From NCBI GenBank assembly GCA_035235625.1, contig CP141142.1, forward strand, positions 21,400,995 through 21,464,994: a stretch of DNA of 64,000 nt, written 5' to 3'. The notes below the pieces were generated by a model. The model was not told the DNA's origin. It made no database searches and worked only from the letters and a program-made list of their open reading frames with translations. This document shows positions 1 to 10,306 of this stretch, one piece after another (the first letter of the stretch is position 1; the number at the start of each line of letters is the position of its first letter). The position numbers were made by a program, and so were the translations under genes. The stretch comes from Saururus chinensis (taxonomy: Eukaryota; Streptophyta; Magnoliopsida; Piperales; Saururaceae).

Positions 1-2353
1 AGTTTCAGATCGTCATAAAAAACCCAGAGTTTCTAAAATGACCTTTTTATCATTTGGAAACCATTTACCCAATTTTGGGGCTCCAGTTTAGGGGCCTATG
101 AGTTGATTTAAAAATCAGTAAAATTCTCAATGAGAGTCAAATTGGTTACCTAATTATAGGCTAAACCTCTTAGTGAAGAAAAAATCTCAGTGAGTGGTTA
201 ATTGACCCTTTTGCACTTAGGGTTTATAATGAACTGTTAGTGAAAATCTGGGTCTGTTCAAGGGGTTTACACGAAGTCCATGAAGTCGAGTAGTACGCTT
301 GAGTTCAATTTTGGACCCGCCAGATGTAAATAAGGCTTTAAACCAAATGATAGAAATACCCCTTTGAGTGAACTGCCCACATTGGAGTGAATGCAACCTG
401 AAGTTAGTTTGAGAGTGGAGCCTCCTGAGAGGATTATGACTTAAAATAAATAAATAGGTACTGAGATGACCAAATGACTTAATGGAGGGTAGAATACCCC
501 AAACGGTAGAATTATCGTAATGCCCTTAGGGGGTAGTATGTTCTGTGTCCGCTGAAACAGACAACCTAGCAACCAAGCGTTAGGGTGCCCTAGAATTACA
601 TTAAATTGCTTTAAAAAGAAGGGGTGTGACCAGTAAGAGACACAAAGACCTTGACACATCACAGTGTCATGGGAAACAAGGGTAAGAACCCTAATTCTCA
701 AGGTTTATGGCAGCATATTACACGTGTTTGCAATCGAGTACATTGATCAACTAGAGTGTTATATATGTAACTTGCAGGAGGTATTAGAGGTGTTTACAAT
801 CTCAAGCTTGAACTCACTAAGCCCTAGCCCTGCAAATGAGTGCAATGGGCCTCTATTTATTGTTATGAACTTGAATGACTTAATGTTATTTATGTTGCTT
901 ACTTTAGCGCATACTTTTATTATTGATGTGATTTATATCGTTAACTTAAGATTAATGAAGTGTAATCAAGAGACATGGGTTGCCATTGGATTGGGGGGAG
1001 AATATCTAATTAAGATAAAGACAAAAATAAACTCAATAGGGTTTTGGACCGGTTCATGGAGTGAACAGGACCCTAACATAGAATTTTACCTTGGTTAATG
1101 AACCGAGGGTGGTTACGGGATGCTCTCTTACTCATAGCTCTGTGGATGAGCTATTTGTTGGGCCGATTCACAAGGTGAAATGGACCTAAATGGTTGAGCG
1201 GATACTTGACTGGATCGAAATAATCTAGTCTAAGTTTCAAATGTTTGAGGAGTGAATGGTCATAAGGACCTGAGGCTCCTATGGATACATTATTAATGTC
1301 TTAGAAGACATTCTTCCCAAAGTTGGGGAATGGTGGAGATTGCAATATGCTTCTTCATCGCCATGACGGTTTGGGTATCGACCAGAGGGTCTTTACTGCG
1401 GGTCTCCTGCAGGTCTTCCCAGGACTATTTAGTATGTATGAAAAGCTGAGTTGTATGAGCATCATGGAAGGCTTATGCTTTTCGCTAATCTGTGTCCATG
1501 AGCATAGTTGGGATCCTCTTCTCCAGATTCGTGGCAGGCTATTGAGAGCCCTAGGGATTTGGGTCAAGTTATTATTAAGCAGTCTACTCAAAGGTTGAAG
1601 TACTATGTTTGGAGGTTTCTCAAGAGGTGAGTCATCTTTGAGTTAAAGATTTGATAGTATTAATTATCGAACCAAGGATGTGAGATAATTAATAACATTG
1701 TTTGTCATTGCTTGTTAATTAGACAAGTGGAATGATTAAAGGACTTACTAAAATGTAGGTTGGCTAAAAATACCTAAGCATTGCACATGTGATGCTATGC
1801 TTCTTAGGATAGAGTAGTTTCTAAGCAGAACTACGTTTGGATCCGATCTTGTTTGAAACATTGGAGATGTTGTCTGATGAGTATGTAGGCAACTAACATC
1901 GGGTGATGTTGGCTTGATCTAGAAAGAAATATTAATAAAACCTTTGTCCTTTGGAAGCTCTTCTCCTAAAGGCGGAGAGACTCTATTATTGTTGTTGTGG
2001 TTGTTTCATTTCATTGGCTACAGATTCTCCAGGCGACGACAAGTAAGACCAAGACAGGGGAGCACAAGAAGTTTCTATATTTCTACAACTCCGGTACGTT
2101 AGTGTACCTTTAGAGTGAGAGTCAACTTGTTATTTATTTTTAGACGGATGACAGACTTGTACTTAGATAGATGAGCTGTTGTTAAAATTTTGAGACGTGT
2201 AAATATCATATGAATTGATATCCATATTTGCGAACCCAAGTTATCATGGCTTGGATATTTAATCGAATGATTTGTTTTGTATTCAAGAAAATAAATCTCA
2301 CTACTTACCATTCGTGCTATTTAAAAATACTTTTAAAAATTCGGGTCGTGACA
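1..2353 (+). repeat. Partial long LTR (LTR1), gypsy type, left-truncated by window edge
   Basis: This stretch matches the plus-strand solo LTR at 13546-20342 over most of its length. Shared blocks include the 'ggggctccagttt' region near 77, 'ttcaaggggtttac' near 258, the 'ggatccgatctt' to 'acatcgggtgatgttgg' block (1836-1915) and the end 'cgggtcgtgaca' at 2353. The terminal GGGTCRTGACA is common in Ty3/gypsy LTRs of plants (Tekay/Del-type is my inference). The 5' end lies outside the window. Several open frames of 60-144 codons fall inside it, but they are not conserved in the sister LTR and I do not treat them as genes. Downstream TSD cannot be paired because the start is missing. Confidence 0.75.
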
Positions 2354-2355
2354 AG

Positions 2356-2748
2356 ACAAGGAGGAGAATGTTCAAGTGCTTGGAGAAGGCTTGAAAGCCA
2401 ACAACAACGTTCTAAACAAGAGGAGCTTGTGTCAATCTAAACAAGCTTGGTGGCTTGCATGTGTCAATGTATAGTTATGGTTTCTAGTGCATTAGTTTGG
2501 TTCCTTTGGAACTGTTGTGGTTTTTACCCGTTAGGGTTTTCCACATAAATTGTTGTGTTCATGTGAGGATTGAATGATAGTGCATTGATTGATTCATCAT
2601 GCAAGTGTGCTTTGAGAGAATATTTTCTTGCTTTCATTGAATAAAAAATCTACACAAAGAGGCAAGAACTCTTAATTCTTACTTGTCAAAGTACTCGTTT
2701 CAAGAGTAATTTAGTGTTTTGCTAGGTTGATTAGACAAATATTAAACT
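2356..2748 (+). repeat. Left arm of a ~390-bp inverted repeat flanking the copia remnant
   Basis: The reverse complement of this arm is found at 8041-8428. Matching landmarks are 'caaggaggagaa', 'ggttcctttggaact', 'gattttctacataaatt' (variant here), 'gaactcttaattcttact' and 'ggttgattaga-aaatattaaa'. Similarity looks moderate (roughly 70 percent by eye). LTRs of one element should be direct repeats, so an inverted pair around copia coding sequence points to rearrangement or to two separate insertions. Confidence 0.65.
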
Positions 2749-2769
2749 TACACTTTCAACAAAATTTTG

Positions 2770-3199
2770 TGCTATGGAGCATGAAAATTTTTAACTTGTT
2801 CATGACAAATCTTTGTGTGATAATAAAAATCTTGAATTGCTTGAGAAAATATAAAAGAGTTTGTTAAAGGCAACAAAAAAGTAGATAAAATTCTCTCTTT
2901 TGGACAATTTGGAAGTGATAAAAGTTGTTTAGGATATGTAGGACACGAACACAAATTCCCTAGCATGCACTAAATTTGTTTAGGTTAGATATTTGAATGA
3001 TAATGATGCTACTACCTCAAATTCTAGACCTTTGGTTAGAAAACTATTGGTGAAGAAGAAACTAGTGACTAAATTTGAGTCTAACAAAAACAAATTAGTG
3101 AGGATGCCACAAATTGTGAGAGATGATGTTAAATTTGACTTGCTTAGACATACTACATGGATGGGTAGAAACTTAAGGGAAGTTAATGCAATAGTTTAA
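2770..3199 (+). pseudogene. Copia gag remnant (5' part of the polyprotein)
   Basis: The translated region has the copia-type motif S-D-K-S-C-L-G-Y (about 2914-2937), a form of the conserved DKxGLGY sequence that lies near the gag/protease boundary of Ty1/copia polyproteins. A basic stretch follows (2993-3199; KLLVKKK and a run of Lys/Asn). Reading frames change several times and stops are frequent. Most of gag upstream is missing, since the left inverted arm abuts directly. Domain assignment rests on motif order with the protease and integrase that follow. Not functional. Confidence 0.6.
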
Positions 3200-3361
3200 A
3201 ATCTTAAACATTGGGCTCACATACATGTTTCAATAAGGAACTTTTATAAGTTTAATCTTGAACATTGGGCTCACATACATGTTTCAATAAGGAACTTTTA
3301 TAAGTTTAATCTTGAACATTGGGCTCACATACATGTTTCAATAAGGAACTTTTATAAGTTT
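3200..3361 (+). repeat. 54-bp unit repeated three times in copia gag
   Basis: Three consecutive near-identical 54-bp units start at 3200, 3254 and 3308; unit 1 differs by one base. 54 bp is 18 codons, and in frame each unit would read NLEHWAHIHVSIRNFYKF. The position, just before protease, is where copia elements carry a zinc knuckle. The unit is weakly reminiscent of a decayed knuckle, but the Cys residues are absent, so this is only a suggestion. Confidence 0.85.
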
Positions 3362-3509
3362 ACTCATAATGGTTATCACAAGAAGGAATAAAAGTTGAAT
3401 GCAAAAACACTTGTAAAGTAAAACATGATAAAAAATTTTGTGGTCTTCAAGAATTTGTGAAAAAAAAAAAAATTTACAAACAAAGAGGATGAGAAATGCA
3501 AGGTAGTGC

Positions 3510-3784
3510 ACCCCACTAAGAAAACTCACATTCTAAGATATGGTACCTAGATAGTGGATGTTCAACAAATGAATAATGATAAGTTTAGGTTTACTAAATC
3601 AGTAGAGAAATATGATCACAAAGTTATATTTGGAGATATAAGTACCATAAAAATAGATGAGATAGGCACACTAAGAGTTTCTGGATTACCTAACTTTGAT
3701 AATGCTTTCTATGTGAGTGGTTTGAAAGCTAATCTTTTAAGTAGTCAAATTTATGATAATGGGTTTACTATTAAGTTTACATAG
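3510..3784 (+). pseudogene. Copia aspartic protease remnant
   Basis: TGG at 3541 opens W-Y-L-D-S-G-C-S, the active-site motif (D-S-G) of Ty1/copia protease. After a frameshift the frame continues from 3554 as MNNDKFRFTKS, then FGD, and then the conserved block ending L-K-A-N-L-L-S near 3740. This order (WYLDSG, a VxFGD-like stretch, NLLS) is diagnostic of copia polyproteins. Stops directly after the active site and at 3782 show it is dead. Confidence 0.85.
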
Positions 3785-3954
3785 AAAGCTTCAATTTCAT
3801 TGATAACTTGTAATGACTTGTGTTATAGGTTTAAGAGCTCATGAAAATTTTATTTCCTTGATCTAGTTTACTTTTCAAACTTGTCACTGTTTGATAATAA
3901 TTTTAGAGATTTGACAAATATAACAAAGAATAAGATCATTTGAGGTGCTCTAAT

Positions 3955-4504
3955 TTTTAAAACCCCTAAAAGCCTTGTATGTGATTCTTGTCAAAAGGTT
4001 AAATAATCAAAATCACATCATAAACAACTATATAATGTGAGAATTAAGAGACCATTGGAGTTGATACACATTGACCTTATAGGAGTTGCCAACAACTAGC
4101 TTATGTAGCAAAAGATACATCTTTGTGACTGTATTACGTATCAAGACTCCCTTGGGTAGATTTTCTTAGAGAGAAAGAAGTTTGATGCTTTCAAAGCATT
4201 CAAAATAATTGCCCTTACCATTTAAAATAAAAATGGTCTAAACATCAAAATCATTGCAATGATAGAGGTGGTAAATTTACTATCTATAGGTAACTTTTGT
4301 GTGTCATGAGTTCTCAACCCTAAAGCCCCTCAATAAAATAGAGTAGTTGAAAGGAAGGATATGACTATTTAGGAAATGACTAAGGTGATGCTTGAGGAGA
4401 AAAACAACAAAATATTTTTAGGAAGAAGCTGTGAAAACTTCTGCATATACCCTTAATAGGATTCATTGAAGGCCTGACATAGTCCAAACACCTTATGAGT
4501 GGTG
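3955..4504 (+). pseudogene. Copia GAG-pre-integrase and integrase core remnant
   Basis: Ordered copia motifs are visible: C-D-S-C-Q-K (about 3981, zinc-binding pair of the pre-integrase), P-L-E-L-I-H-I-D-L-I-G (about 4054, first catalytic Asp), N-D-R-G-G-K-F (about 4258, second catalytic region with the acidic residue kept), P-K-A-P-Q then N-R-V-V-E-R-K (about 4321, third catalytic Glu), and M-T-K-V-M-L-E-E. Several in-frame stops and frame changes lie between. The reading breaks at T-P-Y-E-W, where a small LTR element is inserted at 4505; it resumes after 5884. Confidence 0.85.
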
Positions 4505-4709
4505 TGTTATGACTTGCCCTAGGGGCTGGGTCCCGTCATCAAAGTCTACTTAAGTTAGGATTTAGTTATTATTAAAAGATATTTTAGACTCATTAGGATT
4601 ATATTCTTATTAGCTTAGGTTAATGTTAGAAGCCATTTTACTAGAAGTTCTATTAGCATTAGGAATAGGATTCTTAATTGCCTACAAATATGTAGGGGCT
4701 ACACCCTTG
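4505..4709 (+). repeat. 5' LTR (3'-truncated) of the TRIM-like element
   Basis: Aligns to 5567-5771 through 'cattaggattatattcttatt', the 'ttagaagcc' block and 'attgcctacaaatat-taggggct'. Homology then ends abruptly, so the U5 part has been lost by an internal deletion. Confidence 0.75.
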
Positions 4710-5566
4710 CTGGATCCATTGCGGTGCTGGCACTCGTCTCTTTCCTATCTGGCTCACCCTCGGCCGCATGCACCTAGTCTTCTTTTGGCAATTCAAGAAA
4801 AATCCACCTATTTCGACTGCAAGTCTACCCATCCCATCCTTTCCCATGACGCCGCTCACTTCTTTGGCCAAAAGCCGGTCTTGATGCACTGCCACTACCT
4901 GTTCGGCAAGATGCAACTTTGGTTCGCTAGACCCCTAATTTGGCACTCTGCCTACTCTACTCCGATGATATCCATTCTCATCATGCTGGTCATTTTCATT
5001 GTTATTCTTCTATAGTAGATTATTCACAACACCTCCAGAGCCTCGGCCTCCTCTCGATTGTCTCCCAGAACCACTTTGCTTCTCCAAGACTCAGCTCCTT
5101 ATTTCAATTAGGACTCCTCCCTTTTGCATCTTCCGCATTTGGCATGGCTAACTTGTGTAATGTTTGCTTCTTGTCCCATTTCACAAGTGGGTTTAAGCAT
5201 GGATGGCTATTTGGGAGGGACTGGTATCCATTCTTTTTCTAGGGTTTTCACCATTACTCCAGCACTGTGGGTTATCCATCCATATTGCACCTACTTCCCA
5301 CATCTCAAACTTCAATTGATATGTTCGCCAAGTTACCCATCTTCCCTACTCAGTCCTTTTCTAGGTTGAATTCCTTATATCCTCCTTACCTATTTGTGAC
5401 TATGCAAACTCTGCATTATGTGGGCACATGTTGCGTTATTTTGCATCATAGCCTTGGTGGGCTCATGAGCCATCGTTCACATAAGCTACACTTTGTTTGG
5501 ATTCATTATTCTTTCTATGAATCGAAGACAACCTCGAGGATGAGGTGGAGTAAAAGCAAGGTGGAA

Positions 5567-5871
5567 TGTTATGATTTGCTCTAGGGGCAGGTCCCATCTT
5601 CAATGTCTACTTAAATTAAGATTTATCTATTATTATACAATATTTTAGAGTAATTAGGATTATATTCTTATTGGGCTTAGGCTAATGTTAGAAGCCCATT
5701 TTAATTAGAAGTCTTATTAGCATTAGGATTAGGATTCTCAATTGCCTATAAATATTTAGGGGTTAAGCCCTATTTTAATAATTCAAAAATCAAATCCAGA
5801 AGATATTTTATTTTAATTGTCTTTCAGTTATTTTTCTCTCTAATTTAATGTGTAGACATCGGTCTACAACA
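5567..5871 (+). repeat. 3' LTR of the TRIM-like element
   Basis: Begins TGTTATGATTTGC after the purine-rich tract and ends near 'cggtctacaaca'. The end GGTCTACA resembles the ends of the LTRs at 31086-38030, suggesting the families are related. Confidence 0.7.
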
Positions 5872-5884
5872 TTGTAGAGTGGTG

Positions 5885-6126
5885 AAAAACCTGCTGTCAA
5901 ACACTTCAGACACTTTGGAAGTCCTTGTGCTATCTTGAGAGATAGAGAAGCCTTAGGGAACTTTGATAGCAAGAGTGATGAAGAGATCTTCCTTGGATAT
6001 TCTTTGACAAGTAGGACATATAGAGTGTTCAACAAAAGCGCTCAAACTGTCATGGGGTCATCTATTATTGTAGTAAATGATGCAATATTTGAAGATCAAA
6101 AGATTCAGAATGAGAAAGGAAAATAA
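5885..6126 (+). pseudogene. Copia integrase C-terminal segment after the TRIM insertion
   Basis: The copia frame resumes as G-E-K-P-A-V-K-H-F-R-H-F-G-S-P, then C-A-I-L-R-D-R-E and E-E-I-F-L-G-Y-S (about 5980-6003), the conserved block that links integrase to reverse transcriptase in copia elements. It then reads S-R-T-Y-R-V-F-N-K and stops at 6124. This shows the insertion interrupted one continuous coding region. Confidence 0.85.
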
Positions 6127-6254
6127 AAAGTTAATGATTATTATGATTATGATGATTCACCTAATGTTATTAGTGGTGCAGATAAAAATAACATGTAGAT
6201 GTGGAAGTTCATGATGAAGATCATATACATGAAACTCAAGCTCATGAAGAGCAA

Positions 6255-7020
6255 TAACCACAAGTTAAAACTTGTCAAGTACCTAATTGGGTTCAAAAGA
6301 GTCATCTTAAAATGGATGTGATTGTAGATATTAATGGAGTGAGAACAAGAATCAATTGGAAGAACAAATAAAATTTTTATGTTCTGTGTCATTTACAAAA
6401 CCAAAGAAAATTGATGAACCTCTTCAGGATAAAAATTTGATAAATGCAATGCAGGAGGAATTAGGTCAATTCACAAAGAATGATGTTTGGTACTTTGTTC
6501 CTTAACCGAAACAATGTACAATTATAGGTACAAGTGGATCTACAATAGGCGATTAAGGTAATATGGTTAGAAACAAAGCAAGATTGGTTGTTCAAGGCTA
6601 CATAGATGTAAAAGGTGTTGATTTTTATGAAACATTTGCTCATGTTGCTAGACTTGAATCTATTAGATTTATTCTTGTTATGGCTTATCATTTAAAATTC
6701 AAAGTATATCATATAGATGTAAGAGTGCTTTTCTGAATAGAAACTTGGAAGAATAGGTCTATTTCGAACAGTCTAAGGGTTTTGTTAACCCCCACCATCT
6801 TGATTATGTGTATAAGATGAAGAAAGTTTTACATGGATTAAAATATGCTCCAAGGGCATGTTTTGATAGATTGACACAATATCTAATTAAGTATGGCTAT
6901 ACAAGAGGAGGTGTTGGTAAGACATTATTCATCAAAAAAATTTTGAAGCATGTTGTCATGACATAGATCTATGTAGATGACATCATTTTTTATCTATAAA
7001 TGATAAGCTATCCAAAGGTT
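6255..7020 (+). pseudogene. Copia reverse transcriptase remnant (RVT_2 type)
   Basis: Motifs in order: V-P-N-W-V-Q-K-S-H (about 6279), E-P-L-Q-D then A-M-Q-E-E-L (about 6416-6460), N-D-V-W-Y, V-R-N-K-A-R-L-V-V-Q-G-Y (about 6565), Y-E-T-F-A-H-V-A-R-L-E-S-I-R (about 6627), and the catalytic I-Y-V-D-D-I-I-F (about 6967-6990). These are the standard Ty1/copia RT blocks. Frameshifts and stops (for example after 6733) make it non-functional, though the YVDD box is intact. Confidence 0.9.
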
Positions 7021-7079
7021 TTGCAAAGAGGTGAGTGAGGAATTTGAAATTAGCATACAAGGTTAACTTATTTTCTTAG

Positions 7080-7896
7080 CTTGCAAGTATAATAAACTAA
7101 TTCTAGAATCTTCATTTCAATATTAAATTTGCAAAAGAGCTTGTGAAGAAATTTAGACTTCAAGATGCAAAATATACCAAGACACTGATATCCCCTTCTA
7201 TAAAGTTACGTAAGGATGCTTCAAGTAAATCTGCTGAACAAACTCTATATAGAAGCATGATTTGTAGTCTCTTGTACTTAATTGCTAGTTGTCTTGATAT
7301 TTGCTTATCTGTAGGAGTATGTGCTAGATATCAGGCCGATTCTAAACAATGATACATGTTTCTGATTAAAAGAATAATAAAGTATGTGAGTGGCTCTATG
7401 GGATATGTCATATGGTACCTATTTAACATTACATCATAACTAGTAGGATATTCAGATGTTGATTGGGCTAGAATGCAGATTATGGGAAGAGTACCTTGGG
7501 TGGTTCCTTTTATGTAGGTAATTTCTTAGTTTCTTTACACAATAAAAAGTAAACTGTGTTTCTTTAACAACTGTTGAACCTAAATATATAGCTTTTAGTA
7601 GCGGCTCTACAAAACTAATGTGGATGAAAAGAATGATAATTGATTATGAAGTCTATCAGAGAAAAATGATTTTATCCTATGATAATCTAAATTCTATTAA
7701 AATTTTACAAAACCCTATCCAACACACTTATTTAAAACACATTGACATTATACATCATTTTATTGAAGGTTTAGTTGAAGATCAAAATTTTTACTTAGAG
7801 CATAATTCAATAGAGTATCAATTACCTGATTTATTTATAAAACCATTGGATTTCAATAGGTTCAAGAACCTTTGGAAAGCCATTGGACTTGCTTGA
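7080..7896 (+). pseudogene. Copia RNase H and polyprotein C-terminus remnant
   Basis: From 7143 the frame reads K-K-F-R-L-Q-D-A-K, then Y-R-S-M-I-C-S-L-L-Y-L (about 7249) and V-G-Y-S-D-V-D-W-A (about 7443), the copia RNase H region. The final block 7618-7896 contains I-D-I-I-H-H-F-I-E and I-K-P-L-D-F-N-R-F-K, the usual copia C-terminus, ending in a TGA at 7894. Stops split it into at least three pieces. The segment 7897-8040 to the right arm is non-coding. Confidence 0.88.
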
Positions 7897-8040
7897 CTAG
7901 AATAGCTCCATAAAAGATTTTGTCTCCTGTTTGACAAGAAAGTCTTTTGCAACATCAAACACAAAAAAATGTTTCTAATTTCTTTGTAGAAGTTTTTGGT
8001 TGATTGGTTTGCTTTAGGTTTTTTAGTTTTAACTTTATGA

Positions 8041-8428
8041 GTTTAATATTTATCTAATCAACCTAGTAGATCACTATATTGTTCTTAAAAGTAGTACTTT
8101 AAACTAGTAAGAATTAAGAGTTCTAGCTTATTTGCGCATAACTTTTTTATTATGTGGAAACGATTAAAACCTATTTATTCAATCAATCTCTCTCAAATTA
8201 TCAATCAATCCACACATAGACACAATAATTTATGTAGAAAATCCCAACTAGGGTAAATAACCACAGTAGTTCCAAAGGAACCAAATCAATGCACAAAAAC
8301 TCACACTTTACGTGGACATAAGCAAACTACCAACCTTATTTAGACTCTAACACACGCTCTTCTAATTTAGATCGTTGTTGCTGGCCTTGAATTTTGCTCT
8401 AAGTACTTGAAACTTTCTCCTCCTTGCC
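8041..8428 (-). repeat. Right arm of the inverted repeat flanking the copia remnant
   Basis: Reverse complement of 2356-2748. The arm starts 145 bp after the copia stop codon. The sequence beyond it (8429-8786) shows no recognisable coding motif. Confidence 0.65.
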
Positions 8429-8786
8429 TTGTATCTATTTTCTTTTAGTCTTCAATAATTTCCTATTGTTGTCTTGACTTTGGCCTTATTAAAATCTTCA
8501 ATCTCTCATTTAAGGCATGCTGCAACTCCTCTTTAAATACTATGTGCATCAGCTTCTTCAATTGTGAATTTTCTTCTCCTTTCTACCATAGATGCTCAAT
8601 ACAAAGCACAAGTGAATTCTTCATTGGAAAATAATAAGAAAAGGTGTAAACCTTCTTTTCACTTTTGTTATATAGGTTTTTCACTCTTCAATTTGATGAT
8701 TGCATGACCCTTATATAGCACAATAAGTCAAGAGGTGGAATAACACCTGAGACAATAAACATGTTGTTACCAAGTTCAACACTTAG

Positions 8787-8930
8787 CTGAGCAATTTCTC
8801 AAGTTGAATCTTAAGTTCCTTCAACTCTGCTGGAGCCCTCTAGTAGGGAGCTTTCGAAATGGGTAATGTTCTAGCAATTAAATCCATGGTAAAGTCTACT
8901 TCCCTCCTTGAAGGTAGATGATCATTTATA
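8787..8930 (-). pseudogene. Ty3/gypsy reverse transcriptase N-terminal scrap
   Basis: On the minus strand, about 47 codons read L-P-S-R-R-E-V-D-F-T-M-D-L-I, then P-I-S-K-A-P-Y, a stop, and A-P-A-E-L-K-E-L-K-I-Q-L-E. This is the well-conserved gypsy segment just before the RT finger domain (the PPYRMAPxELxELKxQL region). A single stop lies where the family has Arg. No further RT motif follows on either side, so it is an isolated fragment. Confidence 0.8.
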
Positions 8931-10075
8931 ATTAACCTTAGGGATGGATGAATTAATTATTAATCTAAGAAAAGAATTTATTGATTCAAAACTAAAAAGA
9001 ACTTAAAATAAATTAAACAAAGAAAGTAATCAATTAAACTAAATGAAAGAGTGCAATATGATGGAAAATACTTAGGAAATCAAATTCACTATAGAATCAT
9101 AATAATTATTTAACCTTTAATCTAAATCTAGTGTTAATATGAACAAGTATTCTAGTCTAGAAGCTAGAATTACTTTAGAAAAAATTATCAATTAAATCTA
9201 TAGCATGAACTATCTTCGACAATAACACGAATCATCTATACTAAACTAAACTATATGCATAACTCATCTAATCTTAGTATAACTCATCCATTTCATTAAA
9301 CATATGAACATTAAAACTATTACATAACCATCTTATCTAAATTATAGAAATTAGAATTGATGTAAATCTCAAAACCGCATCAATCTATCATCTACATGAT
9401 AATAAATAAACATAGAATTAATATTAAATAAATATGAAAGCTCTTCCATTAAAAATAAAATCATTGTCATGCAATTGTCATTATTCACTACTGAGATATA
9501 AAATAAAAATAAAAAGAAACTAAAATTTATGTATAGTTTTGTCAACTCCTAAGTAAAAGAAAAACCTAACCTTGCATGGGAAAAGAAGGCTTTTGAATCT
9601 CTATTGAAAACTTTCCTTCTCCATCTTCTTCTCCCATTTTCTCTTTAGAATATCTATTAGAATTCATCAATGTTAAGCCCAATATGACTTTATATAACCA
9701 TAAGAGTCGTGGAAGAAGTTCTAGTTAGAAAAGGACTCAAAACCAGCTTAAAACAGGAAAGGATGTGTTATGCCAACACCTTGGCAGCCCATTGGAATAC
9801 CGACACTGTTTTATTATTTTTCAAAATCCTTTGTAGCCATTCGAACACCCATATAGCCCGTTCGAGTGCCAATGAAGATGTTGCATTAAAAATACACAAG
9901 TGAGCCAATTTAATTCAAAACATCATACAAGTAAACCAATCCTTGAGTTGTCTTATTTAGAAGGGTTCATTAATACGAGTCCATTGGTACCAAGAACATA
10001 TAATTCCGATTTATAGTTAAAAAGTTATGTCATTTTAAATCTAAAAATGGAAAAGAAAAAATATATTATTTTTGG
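8931..10075. other. AT-rich non-coding stretch
   Basis: Very AT-rich up to about 9660, with no coding motif in any frame. 9700-9900 is more balanced and resembles LTR or leader sequence, but I cannot pair it with another copy in the window. Confidence 0.5.
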
Positions 10076-10081
10076 TTGGCT

Positions 10082-10306
10082 AACGTAATGCTTGCCTCAG
10101 CGCAACATCGCGCTACTCGGCCGCACAATGTGGCATCACGTGGGTTGTGCATCGGTCCTGCATGATGTAGGTCATCACGCCACACACGGGTCCCATGGTA
10201 CCACATGCAACACCGTGCACCCCATGGGTTCCGCGTGGCGGAACGGCACCATGCACAATGCCAATGCGCGATGCATATTAGACACGTGTCACGCGGTTTG
10301 TCCCTT
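10082..10306. other. GC-rich island with short inverted motifs
   Basis: A sharp 225-bp rise in GC within AT-rich surroundings, full of CATG, GCATG and CACGTG-like words (for example 'tcccatggtaccacatg' and 'ccgcgtggcgg'). Open frames exist on both strands here because of composition; neither resembles a known protein. Confidence 0.55.

Larger units (their letters stand above)
4505..5871 (+). mobile_element. Small TRIM-like non-autonomous LTR element nested in copia integrase
   Basis: A sequence starting TGTTATGACTTGCCC at 4505 recurs starting TGTTATGATTTGC at 5567, giving a 5' LTR (4505 to about 4709) and a 3' LTR (5567-5871). The 5' copy stops at 'ggggctacaccc' and lacks roughly the last 100 bp present in the 3' copy. 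The 0.86-kb interior has no retrotransposon domain in any frame. A purine-rich stretch with 'aaaagcaaggtggaa' precedes the 3' LTR. The direct repeat GAGTGGTG (4497-4504 and 5877-5884) flanks it, though 5 extra bases separate the CA end from the right copy, so the exact border is uncertain. Total length about 1.4 kb fits a TRIM. Confidence 0.75.

Noticed and set aside
664..1098. 144-codon open frame on the plus strand
   Set aside because: Lies inside LTR1, has no recognisable motif, and the sister LTR2 does not keep the frame.
3200..3361. Possible CRISPR-like array
   Set aside because: Units are contiguous with no spacers, in a eukaryotic retrotransposon.
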